This document shows positions 20,688 through 28,900 of a stretch of 64,000 nt of DNA, piece after piece. How positions within the stretch are numbered: the first letter of the stretch is position 1; each line of letters opens with the position of its first letter. The stretch comes from Harmothoe impar (taxonomy: Eukaryota > Annelida > Polychaeta > Phyllodocida > Polynoidae), in the NCBI GenBank assembly GCA_947462335.1, contig OX381718.1, positions 38,780,976 through 38,844,975 of the forward strand. Reading direction: 5' to 3'. The notes under the pieces were generated by a model. The model was given only the letters and a program-made list of their open reading frames with translations. It ran no database searches and was not told the DNA's origin. A program made the translations under genes and the position numbers.

Positions 20688-22646
20688 ATGTCGGACTATT
20701 ATTCCTGCTTATTTCATGGACGATTGGTCTATCTTCCTCTGGATCTCATGCCCATAGGCCGGGTATTTATTGTCTCCACCCGTCAGGCTTATATGTCCGC
20801 TCCTGGCTCAGCCCTACCTGGGTTTATCACCATGTTACCCGGGGATGTGACCAATCCGCCCACCTCTGATGTGGTTCGTGCCTTAGCCCAGGTGGCTACC
20901 TCCATGCCCCCTGCTGCTGTGCGTGCCTGGAGGATAGACGGTCAGGTCCCGGCTCATCACTGGTATCCTCCTCCCAGCGCTCCCTATGGATCCAACTGGC
21001 ATCCTTATTCGGAGCCTCCTGCCTTTCTACCCCCTGTTTCTTCTCTACCCCTTCCTGCTTATTCCCTGCCTTCCGCTCTCCCTTCCACCTTTGCTACTGA
21101 TTCAGTATCTCCCTCTCCCTTTCAAGTGCCTATTACTTCTTCTATCTCTTCTCCCCCCGCCATTTCTCCCTCCTTTTCCTCTTTGCCTTCCCTTCCTCGA
21201 ACTGACACTCCTATGCCTCCTCCTACACCTTTGGCTCTTAATATGACTGAGCCTTCTTCCCTTCTTTCTATCTCCGTACCAACGACTTGTATTCCCGCCT
21301 ATTCTCTTTCTCCCCTCGCAGTGACCTCTGTTCCTGTGACTTCTCCTCTTCTTTCAGTGGTTTCTGTTCCTACTCCCTCTTCTGGGACCGTTTCAGTCGC
21401 TGACCCTCCTGTTTCTGTTCCTTCTGATGAAGTCACTGCTGTGACTATCTCTTCTCCTCCTCTGCTCTTGCCAACTCTTCCTCTCTCCGTTCCTATCTCC
21501 CTTTCTATATCTCCTCCTTCTCTTGATGCCGTTCCTACTTCTGATCCTCTTCTCCTGACTCCTTGTGTCGTTGATGTGGGTAGCGCCCCTTCTCCATTCC
21601 CTTTACCTCCTCTGTCTCTCCCTTCTTCTTTGCCTCTTCCTATGCCTGCTTCCACCTCTTCTTCTCTCCCTTTGGATCTATCTTCCTCTGATTCCATCCA
21701 TGACTTCTTTGTTCGTGTGGACTCTGCCACCCGTTATGATGCCCTTCTTTCCTCTGTTCAACAGGCCACACCTACCGCTCTTTGGTCCTCTATCTCCGAG
21801 TACATGTCTCCTTTTTCTTCCTGGTTCTCATCTCCTGTTTCTTCCTCCATTCTTTCCCAAACTACTTCTTCTGTTATCTCTACCTCCCATTCTTCTACTT
21901 CTGTCCATTCTACTGTCAACACTGTCACTTCCCACCTCAGTTCTCCTTTTGCCACTAATTCCAACACACCCTCATTGGTGATGAGCCTCCCTACTACCCA
22001 TTCCACCTGTGCTTCTATTTCCCATGACCCCGTCTCTGTTACTTCTATTTCTCTTCCTGCCACTGTTCCTGCAACCACTGTGACTCCAGCCTCTTCTGTC
22101 TCTTCTGCTCCTTCTTCAGGGCTTCTGATACCGTTGACCTCTGGCCTGGAGGTGGTGGTGCCGGACCCTATTCCTGCCTCCATGTGTCGTGGGCCGTCGT
22201 ATCTACCTGTGTGCCTGGATATATCTTCAGGTTCTTCCGTGGGATCACCTAGTCCTGCCTCATCCAGTATGGCGCCCCGCCGTAGCCATCGTCTCCGCCT
22301 TCGTCGCCGTACTGCCTCTAACAGCTCTGCTTCTACTGCTCCTTATGGGATTTCTCCTGCTTCCCGGACTCCACCTGATTCTCCCGTCGCTTCTGCCCCA
22401 CATTCGGTACGTTCCTTTGATTATCCTAGCTTCCTTTTATATTCTTTGTACTTGGCTGTGGTGTGTCTCAGCCGTAATATACATTGGCTCACCTGTACTT
22501 ATGTTATTTACAATGTCATATCTTTCCCCCGTCCTCGGTCCTATATATTGTTTACCTCGGGGTTTCCTTCTGATAGCACTTTGTCTTACTGGTGTCATTT
22601 TCTTTATTTTATATGGCTCGGGGTCAAATGGTGTGTTGGGTTGTAG
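20688..22646 (+). CDS. Antisense ORF, Ser/Pro/Thr-rich 652-codon protein of the LTR element
   Basis: Runs opposite to gag, pol and env and is the longest ORF of the ~2 kb between env and the accessory cluster. The first ~110 residues are ordinary in composition (MSDYYSCLF, then GFITMLPGDV, then AVRAWRIDGQ). About 400 Ser/Pro/Thr-rich residues follow, then a basic cluster (RRSHRLRLRRR, about 530-541) resembling a nuclear localisation signal, then a hydrophobic tail. A good donor (TTCG/GTACGT, 22406/22407) and acceptor (CTTATTTTTACAG, ending 22699) would remove 293 nt in phase 0. That gives 573 residues plus 16 new ones, stop at 22748-22750, without the tail. No family recognised. The sense strand is purine-rich, which favours antisense open frames, so coding is probable but unproven. 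Confidence 0.55.
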   Translation: MSDYYSCLFHGRLVYLPLDLMPIGRVFIVSTRQAYMSAPGSALPGFITMLPGDVTNPPTSDVVRALAQVATSMPPAAVRAWRIDGQVPAHHWYPPPSAPYGSNWHPYSEPPAFLPPVSSLPLPAYSLPSALPSTFATDSVSPSPFQVPITSSISSPPAISPSFSSLPSLPRTDTPMPPPTPLALNMTEPSSLLSISVPTTCIPAYSLSPLAVTSVPVTSPLLSVVSVPTPSSGTVSVADPPVSVPSDEVTAVTISSPPLLLPTLPLSVPISLSISPPSLDAVPTSDPLLLTPCVVDVGSAPSPFPLPPLSLPSSLPLPMPASTSSSLPLDLSSSDSIHDFFVRVDSATRYDALLSSVQQATPTALWSSISEYMSPFSSWFSSPVSSSILSQTTSSVISTSHSSTSVHSTVNTVTSHLSSPFATNSNTPSLVMSLPTTHSTCASISHDPVSVTSISLPATVPATTVTPASSVSSAPSSGLLIPLTSGLEVVVPDPIPASMCRGPSYLPVCLDISSGSSVGSPSPASSSMAPRRSHRLRLRRRTASNSSASTAPYGISPASRTPPDSPVASAPHSVRSFDYPSFLLYSLYLAVVCLSRNIHWLTCTYVIYNVISFPRPRSYILFTSGFPSDSTLSYWCHFLYFIWLGVKWCVGL

Positions 22647-22721
22647 CCCCATGCATTGTATTATTTGGCCCATGTCGTCTGTCTTTCTTATTTTTACAGT
22701 CGATTCATTCCCTCTACCCAT
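22437..22721 (-). CDS. Small accessory ORF (94 aa), unknown
   Basis: ATG at 22721. It overlaps the end of the 195-aa ORF by 28 nt and faces the 3' end of the antisense ORF. Basic and hydrophilic with no transmembrane segment; no motif recognised. Its start-overlap position fits the chained accessory ORFs, but its length alone does not prove it. Confidence 0.35.
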   Translation of the reverse strand: MGRGNESTVKIRKTDDMGQIIQCMGLQPNTPFDPEPYKIKKMTPVRQSAIRRKPRGKQYIGPRTGERYDIVNNISTGEPMYITAETHHSQVQRI

Positions 22722-23281
22722 CCAGGGGTGTGCATTTGTCTCATTTCTAAATAATATGGTACTGTGGTTGCCCTGTGCACATACTCTGATATATGTTTTC
22801 CTTTCATTTTAGCCTCCTTCACCAGAGTAGCTACACACACCAGGCATACACAGTTACCGGTAAGTCCTATCATTTGGCTCATTCCTTTTATCTTGTCATT
22901 GTACACGGGTATTGTAAGGCATGTTTGTCCCTCTCCCATCATTTGGAATGGTATTATCTTCAATCCAAACGCTCTATAGCTGTCTCCTACCTCTCCTTCC
23001 TGTCTCTCTGTGCTGATCGGTATATATACTACCGCTGTTTCGTCGTCTACTCTGCTGTATGTTATGCTTGTAGAACATGTCACTATATGTCCTTTTGGTG
23101 TTGACATTGTTTTATGTTGTACATATTGTTCTGTATTGTCCGTACTACTCCATTCGTCCTCTACTAGATCGTCCTCCCTCAGTTGTAGTTTTCTAAAATC
23201 TGCTACCACCTTTGTTTGTTGTCTTATACGTTCTAGTGCTTCAAATAGCACTCCCCCTCTTTTCCTTTGGTCGCCGTTCAT
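22694..23281 (-). CDS. Accessory ORF (195 aa), unknown
   Basis: ATG at 23281 overlaps the TGA of the preceding ORF as ATGA (23278-23281), suggesting coupled termination-reinitiation or alternative splicing. The middle is beta-rich in appearance (VVYIPIST, then FGLKIIPFQM, then CLTIPVYND). A Cys/Val-rich hydrophobic stretch (NCVCLVCVATLV) near the C-terminus could be membrane-associated. No family recognised. It sits between the zinc-finger ORFs and env, where complex retroviruses carry accessory genes. Confidence 0.55.
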   Translation of the reverse strand: MNGDQRKRGGVLFEALERIRQQTKVVADFRKLQLREDDLVEDEWSSTDNTEQYVQHKTMSTPKGHIVTCSTSITYSRVDDETAVVYIPISTERQEGEVGDSYRAFGLKIIPFQMMGEGQTCLTIPVYNDKIKGMSQMIGLTGNCVCLVCVATLVKEAKMKGKHISEYVHRATTVPYYLEMRQMHTPGWVEGMNRL

Positions 23282-23784
23282 TCTGCTCCTTTCCCTATCA
23301 TGACTTCTTCCCCTTCCTCGTTCCTTTCTACAAACAGCTGTAGTTCTGGCATGTTGAGTGGTGTATTGATTGCCATTACTATTCTCCCATGCTCGGCCAC
23401 TGACTTACATCCGGCTGTTATTCCCTCTGTTGTTATTAGTCTCCATTCTAGTCTCCCTGGTCCATTCAAATTGACCTGTATCATGTCAATTACAGCTCCT
23501 TCCTTAGTTAAATACAAAGGTTGCTGTTTTTCTACAATTGTCTGTATGGGTACTGTTTGGCCTTCTATCCGTTGTTGAGTCTCTTTATCACATATAAATG
23601 TTCTCATCATTCGTCCTGCCATTTCCACTGTCTCTTGTTGTGTGTCTTTGTTTCCCCTCTCCCCCCTGCAGGTTACCCTGCAGGGTTCCGTTATGTTGTT
23701 TAGTCTGTACTCCTCTCCCTTCTTTGCTTGTGGCCCTGTAGTGCTGATCTCGTGTTGTTCTGTATTATTATTTGCTTGTATCAA
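23278..23784 (-). CDS. Accessory ORF (up to ~168 aa), unknown
   Basis: The frame is open from a stop near 23895 to TGA at 23280-23278, but the first codon given here is TTG. The first ATG is codon 55 (~23622). It may therefore start downstream, at a non-AUG codon, or be entered by splicing. Mixed hydrophilic protein (QTIVEKQQPLYLTKEG, then VNLNGPGRLEWRLI, then NTPLNMPELQLFVE). No motif recognised. Its stop overlaps the next ORF's start. Confidence 0.45.
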   Translation of the reverse strand: MIQANNNTEQHEISTTGPQAKKGEEYRLNNITEPCRVTCRGERGNKDTQQETVEMAGRMMRTFICDKETQQRIEGQTVPIQTIVEKQQPLYLTKEGAVIDMIQVNLNGPGRLEWRLITTEGITAGCKSVAEHGRIVMAINTPLNMPELQLFVERNEEGEEVMIGKGAE

Positions 23785-24182
23785 CCCTCCTCCAGGGGCT
23801 CCCCGGTGAGTAGCTGTTGCTGTGCAGTCTCCACGCCCTGAGTTCCTCCTAACTGCTCACCACTCCAACCATCAACTGTGGTACATGGTCTGTGGTGTTA
23901 TGGGCCCGCACTGTGTCTCATGGTAGTAGGTGGCTGGTCTCCACCTCCTGCCTCGGTGGCTCCTTGGCTCCGACTGGGCCTGTGCTCCTTCCGCTGTCCC
24001 TCTTATCCTTCTGTCGTCTGGTCCCCGTTCTCCCCCCCCCCTTTTTCTTTTTATTTTTCTTCTGTGTTTTTTATATCTCGGCTCATTCCCTCCCTTCCCA
24101 TTTCCCCCCCCATATTCTCCTTTTTTCTACCCCACTTATTTCTATTCCCTGATTTCGGACGTTCAACCCTCTTTTCAGAATT
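23785..24182 (-). other. ~400 bp gap between accessory ORFs
   Basis: No sense ORF of note apart from the upstream open extension of the 168-aa frame (to ~23895). Strongly C/T-rich on + (purine-rich on the sense strand) around 24000-24170. The antisense frames here (86-178 codons, Leu/Phe/Pro-rich) look like compositional shadows. Confidence 0.5.
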
Positions 24183-24755
24183 TTATATAGTTTTATGGCC
24201 ATCTTTTGCTTTTGTCTGTACTGGCCTCTCTACCGCCAACCTCCTTTGTTCTATTCCCTCCTCGGCTTTGATCGCCATTCTTTTCCCTTCGCTGATTAGT
24301 ATTCCTTCAGTGATATGCAATTTCTGTATTCTTAACATGAGCATATCCCATGCGTCCCTTCTTCTGATGCATTGCCTACACTTCAGCCTGGCTTCCAGTG
24401 CAGCATGTACGTAACATACTGGGGTATAGTATCTACTGTCTGTTATCATCCTTACCCCAAATTTCATATGGTGTTTATTGACTTGCCATCTCAATACTGT
24501 TGGCAGTGCGTCAATGTTGATTCTATTCTGTGATATTTTCTGCATGCATAGCTGGAAAAGGGAGGCTCTTTCCTTCTTAAACAATGGTGGCAAGTAGTAT
24601 CCTGGGGTCCACATGACATCGGCCACATCCCCTCTTCTTTGTCCTTTGTACTTTCCTGCTGTCACCAACATTCTGTCATATTCCTTATTCCCCTTTTCTG
24701 CCTTCCTCCCTTTGGATGAGTCCTTCCATTGGGTTCTAGCTGTTTCCCTACTCAT
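24183..24755 (-). CDS. Accessory ORF (190 aa), basic, unknown
   Basis: ATG at 24755 overlaps the end of the zinc-finger ORF by 8 nt (ATGAGTAG). The N-terminal third is Lys/Arg-rich. The centre is more folded-looking (MWTPGYYLPPLFKKE, then LPTVLRWQVNKHHMKFG), and a CRQCIRRRDAW motif follows. Basic character and a Cys pair could suit nucleic-acid binding, but no family is recognised. Confidence 0.5.
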   Translation of the reverse strand: MSRETARTQWKDSSKGRKAEKGNKEYDRMLVTAGKYKGQRRGDVADVMWTPGYYLPPLFKKERASLFQLCMQKISQNRINIDALPTVLRWQVNKHHMKFGVRMITDSRYYTPVCYVHAALEARLKCRQCIRRRDAWDMLMLRIQKLHITEGILISEGKRMAIKAEEGIEQRRLAVERPVQTKAKDGHKTI

Positions 24756-25722
24756 CCTCTTTTCCCTCGTCTGTCTTCTTACAGTGAATTCTCTTGATGT
24801 GCCTCTTTAGTCCATGTCTCGACGCATACATTCCCTTGCATATGCTACATCGTATCGTTCTGGGTTGGTGTATTATCTCAAAGTGCTCTCTCCTGCCACC
24901 CTCTGTAGGCCACACCAGTGGACACCAGTTACATTTATATCCTTCCCCTATATACTGTTCTCCGTCCTCCAGGTAGTATGGCCTGTCTGTGTCCTCCCCT
25001 GTACTTTCTGTTTGTGTATCCACCTCCCTGGTGTGTTCTCCTCCACTTTTTCCTTCTATTATAATATTTAGCCTCCAAGCTTTCCTTGTCTGAGTGGATG
25101 CTTCCCTCGTTTGTTTGTTTGTTACTTCACTATCCTTTCTGATCTGTTTCCCTTTCCTGGAGTAATCCAGTGGTTCCTCCTGTTCCGTCTCTCCCTCTTC
25201 CTCTACCCCTTGCCTCTTTCTTTTGTATTCTATCTCCCTTTTTCCCTTTCCTACCTTCCTTCCTTCCCTTATTCTCCAATTCTTTTCCTCTCCAGTTATA
25301 TAACCCTCCTTTTCAGGGTCCCCTTTCCTGAAGCATGGTGTTGTGGCTTCTCCGTAGTAATACCTTCCTTTCTTTTCAATCCTCTTACTTCTCCTTACTA
25401 TCTCCTGTCTCTTCTCACTCTCCCTTTGGTTTGCCGACTCCTTTGATGTCTGATACGTCCAGTAGTCCTGCAAAAATTCGTCTAATTCCTGTATTTCCTC
25501 CCCTTCCTCGTCGGTGAACCTCGTGTTTCCACCTTCTTCTTCTCCCTCGCTTATAGTTACTATCTCCTTTGGTGTTTCCCCTTCACCTATGGTTGGTCTT
25601 TCCTCTTTTCTGCTGTCCCTTTCCATCAATATCAATTGATTGTCTTCTAGTTGGCTGATTAATTGTCTTACACTTATGTCGGCTCCTTTATACCTGTTGT
25701 GTTTCCCCGTATACTCTTTCAT
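24748..25722 (-). CDS. Accessory protein with two C2H2 zinc fingers (324 aa)
   Basis: ATG at 25722, starting 190 nt beyond the pol stop. The N-terminal ~250 residues are charged, with an acidic patch near 60-85 and Lys/Arg/Glu-rich sequence after it. Two C2H2 fingers end the protein: CNWC followed by HFEIIH, and CSICKGMYASRHGLKRHIKRIH, written here in part as CSICKGM...LKRHIKRIH. Classical C2H2 pairs bind DNA or RNA, so a role as transcriptional or post-transcriptional regulator of the element is a reasonable inference. Extra zinc-finger ORFs after pol are uncommon in gypsy elements. The stop overlaps the next ORF's ATG. Confidence 0.7.
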   Translation of the reverse strand: MKEYTGKHNRYKGADISVRQLISQLEDNQLILMERDSRKEERPTIGEGETPKEIVTISEGEEEGGNTRFTDEEGEEIQELDEFLQDYWTYQTSKESANQRESEKRQEIVRRSKRIEKKGRYYYGEATTPCFRKGDPEKEGYITGEEKNWRIREGRKVGKGKREIEYKRKRQGVEEEGETEQEEPLDYSRKGKQIRKDSEVTNKQTREASTQTRKAWRLNIIIEGKSGGEHTREVDTQTESTGEDTDRPYYLEDGEQYIGEGYKCNWCPLVWPTEGGRREHFEIIHQPRTIRCSICKGMYASRHGLKRHIKRIHCKKTDEGKEDE

Positions 25723-25913
25723 TGCCTTGTTAATTCCCCTAGTATGTCTCTGTATGGCCTCGGTGGCCCTTTCTCCTCAGTCCTATTGGTGAGGTTGTAT
25801 CTGGTTCTCCCCTTTGTGTTGAGCTGCTCCCTGTCTGTGCGGGTACGTCTGTATGCTTGGAGATGTGCATGGGTACTGCCGCATCGTGCCCTCCCCCCTC
25901 CCCCCTACCCTCC

Positions 25914-28900
25914 TTACTCGCTGGAGCTGCTCAGCTGCTCCCTTCCTTGTCGTGGTTGTCTTTTTACTTTACCTTTAGGTATCACCACCTCATCGCTTAT
26001 TTCCTCCTCACTCCTGGCTTTAGCTGCTAATTGCTCTATTCTGTCTCTTCTTTTTCTCCTCTCTGTAGCTCTGTCCTCTCTGGCTGTCTTCTTCTCTTGT
26101 CTCTGTTTCTCTAGTTTCTCTTTCTCTTGCAGTAATTGCCTACTTATGTCTACATTCTTAGTTCTCCCTCTTTTCTTTGTTTCCCTTTGTTCTCCTTGTT
26201 TTTCGTCGCTCTCCTCTTCCTCGCTACTAACTCTCTGTCTTTTGCTCCATTTCCCTAAAATTTTCTCCTGTTTGTCTCTTTTGTCTGTTAAACTTTGGGC
26301 AATTCTAATGGCTGCTCGCCACGTTTTTCTATCCACTCCCGGAATGTTCTGTTCTTGTGTGGCCCGGCCAATATCATCAGGCCCTACCACCCTATCGGGG
26401 GGGCGGATTTGCTCCTCTGGGGACCCCCCCTCACTCCTCTGAGTGTCCGAGTCACTGTCCTGAGTGTCTCCTGAATTTCTCTGTTCATTTTGGGTTCTCT
26501 TATTTTCTTCGTGAATGACATTCGGTTTAGGCCTCCCTATGTTGGGTTGGGTTGGCTCTTCCTGAGAGCCGCTGCCTTCTATCTCGAGCATGTCATCCCT
26601 TCGGGTTGTGTGATCCACGGGCTTTATTCTGTTACCTGGTATTCCTACTATTTCTCCCTCCCCTTCCACTATTGTTTCCAAATACGCTCTTTTCAGCTTG
26701 TTTACATTCGTCAGGTGTCCTATCATCTTTCCAGTCTTGATTGACCTCAGCTGTACCCTATTGTCTCCCTTGACCTCCTGTATTCTGTATGGTCCTCTAT
26801 ACTTCCCCGCGAACTTGGATACATTGTTCTCTGCACACATGGGGTCATAGTACCAACAATATTCTCCCTCTTTGAAGGCTACCGGCCTTGCTCCTTTGTC
26901 CAGCCTATCCCTCATTTTGGTTTCATATACATTGACGTGTTCCTTTGCCATTTGCCTATATAGCTCTATACAGTGCTTTGTCCTTATGAACCACTCAGCC
27001 TCACTGCCCACCTGTGGTTCCTCCCTCTCCTCGGGGTAACCTATCGGCGTGGGGTCCCTTCCAAACATAAGGGTATAGGGCGAGTGTCCCGTTCTCAGGC
27101 TGATATTGCTCCTGATATTCCATAGTGCTATCCCTAGCAGATCTGGCCAGTACTCGTGATCCTCTGTCACATAACATGCTATGACGTCCTCCAATGTTTT
27201 GTGCAGTCTTTCTGCTCTGGCATTTCCGGTCGGATTTCTTGAGCTTGTGAACCTTTGTTTACATGTCAGCCGGGCTGTAATTTCCCTGAACATTTTCCCC
27301 AGGTATGTGCTTCCTCTGTCACTACACATTACCTCTATTCTGCCGTACCTACATGCCATTTGTTGCAAGAACACTGTAGCTGCTGTTGTGGCTGTACAAT
27401 CCTTGGTACAGAACGCCTCCGGCCATCCCGTGAGCAGGTCTATGAAGGTCATTATATATTTGTAGCCTTCTTTAGATTTCCTGATCGGCCCTATGAAATC
27501 TGTCTGTACTACCTGCCATGGGTAGTCTGGCATGTCCCAAGACCTGGCCTTTGCCCTAAAATGTGGTGCTCTCTTCCTAAGGGCGCATCTTTCACACCTC
27601 CTTACATATTCTACTATGTCCATGTACATGTTTTTCCAGTAGAACGATTCCACTAGTTTGTTGTTTAGTGCTGTTGTTCCTATGTGGCCCCCACACAATA
27701 TGTCGTCGTGCATCAGGTATAACACCCTAGGTATCATACTTTTAGGTACCATCGTTCGTGCCTTCACTTCCATGCTTCTCTGTGTCTTCCTCTTTCTTGG
27801 ATCACTGAACTTATATAATATCCCTTGTTTTATACCCATGAAACCTTCCTTTGCCAACACGGCCGCCGCTTCCCTTTCTGATTCTGGTAGTATCCCTTTC
27901 ATCAGATAATCCATTATGGGTCTACACTCGGGGTCTTTCTCTTGCTCGATTCTGATCTCCTTTTGTGTAATCTCTTCTCTCCCTACTGGAATATTTTCAG
28001 GTTCATCCTTTTTCAATCTGGCCTGCTTTCTGGGTCTTCCTTCTATGATATCCTTCAGTGGCCGGTCATACCTGTTGGTTTCTCTTTGTGGCTTTGGTTG
28101 TCGTGGTGTTGGTACTTCCTCTTCGCTGCTGGAGGTTGTATTCGTTCCGCTTGAACTTCCGGTTCCCACTTCTATCGCCAACAACTCACATCCTACCTCT
28201 GGTTCAAATTCCTCTCCTTCCTCCTCCACTCCTATTTCCTGATCGCTTAATGGCACCCTGGATATAAAATCTGGTAGGTAGTGTGTCTTTCCCGGTTCGT
28301 ACTTTATCTCATAGTTGAAGTCTGTCAGCGCCAAGCTCCATCTTATCAACCTCTTTGAAGGCGCCTTTGCCACTTGTTGTAGTAGTGGTATAAGGGGTTG
28401 ATGGTCGGTTATTATAGTGATTCTAGACCCTCCTAGCATGTTTTCAAAGTGTTTTAATGTTTTTATCACAGCCAATCCTTCTTTCTCCGTTATAGTATAG
28501 TTTGTTTCACTTTTGGTGAATGTGTATCCATAGTAGATGACAGGTCTCATTACACCGTCCTTCAGGTGGCATACCGCACTGCCGCAGGCCATATTTGATG
28601 CGTCTGTCAGTATATAGAAATGTCCTCCTATCTCTGGATGTACCAGCAATGGTGGGCTGGTCAGTTTGTCTTGTATTGTTTTAAATGCTCTTTCACATTC
28701 TTCCGACCATACAAACGGTACGCCTTTCCTCAACAGTTTGTTCAGCGGTACTGCCAATGTGGCGTAATTTCCTACAAATTTGTTGTAATAATTACACAGC
28801 CCCTGAAACGATTGTAGAGTTTCCTTGTTGTTTGGTCTGCCGAATTCCTGTACTTTCTTTATTATCCTAGGCTGTGTTCCCAGTCCTTCTGCGTTTACTG

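Noticed and set aside
21299..22183. 143- and 141-codon - ORFs opposite the antisense ORF
   Set aside because: Low-complexity Glu/Gly/Thr/Arg sequences mirroring Ser/Pro/Thr codons; shorter and less structured than the + ORF.
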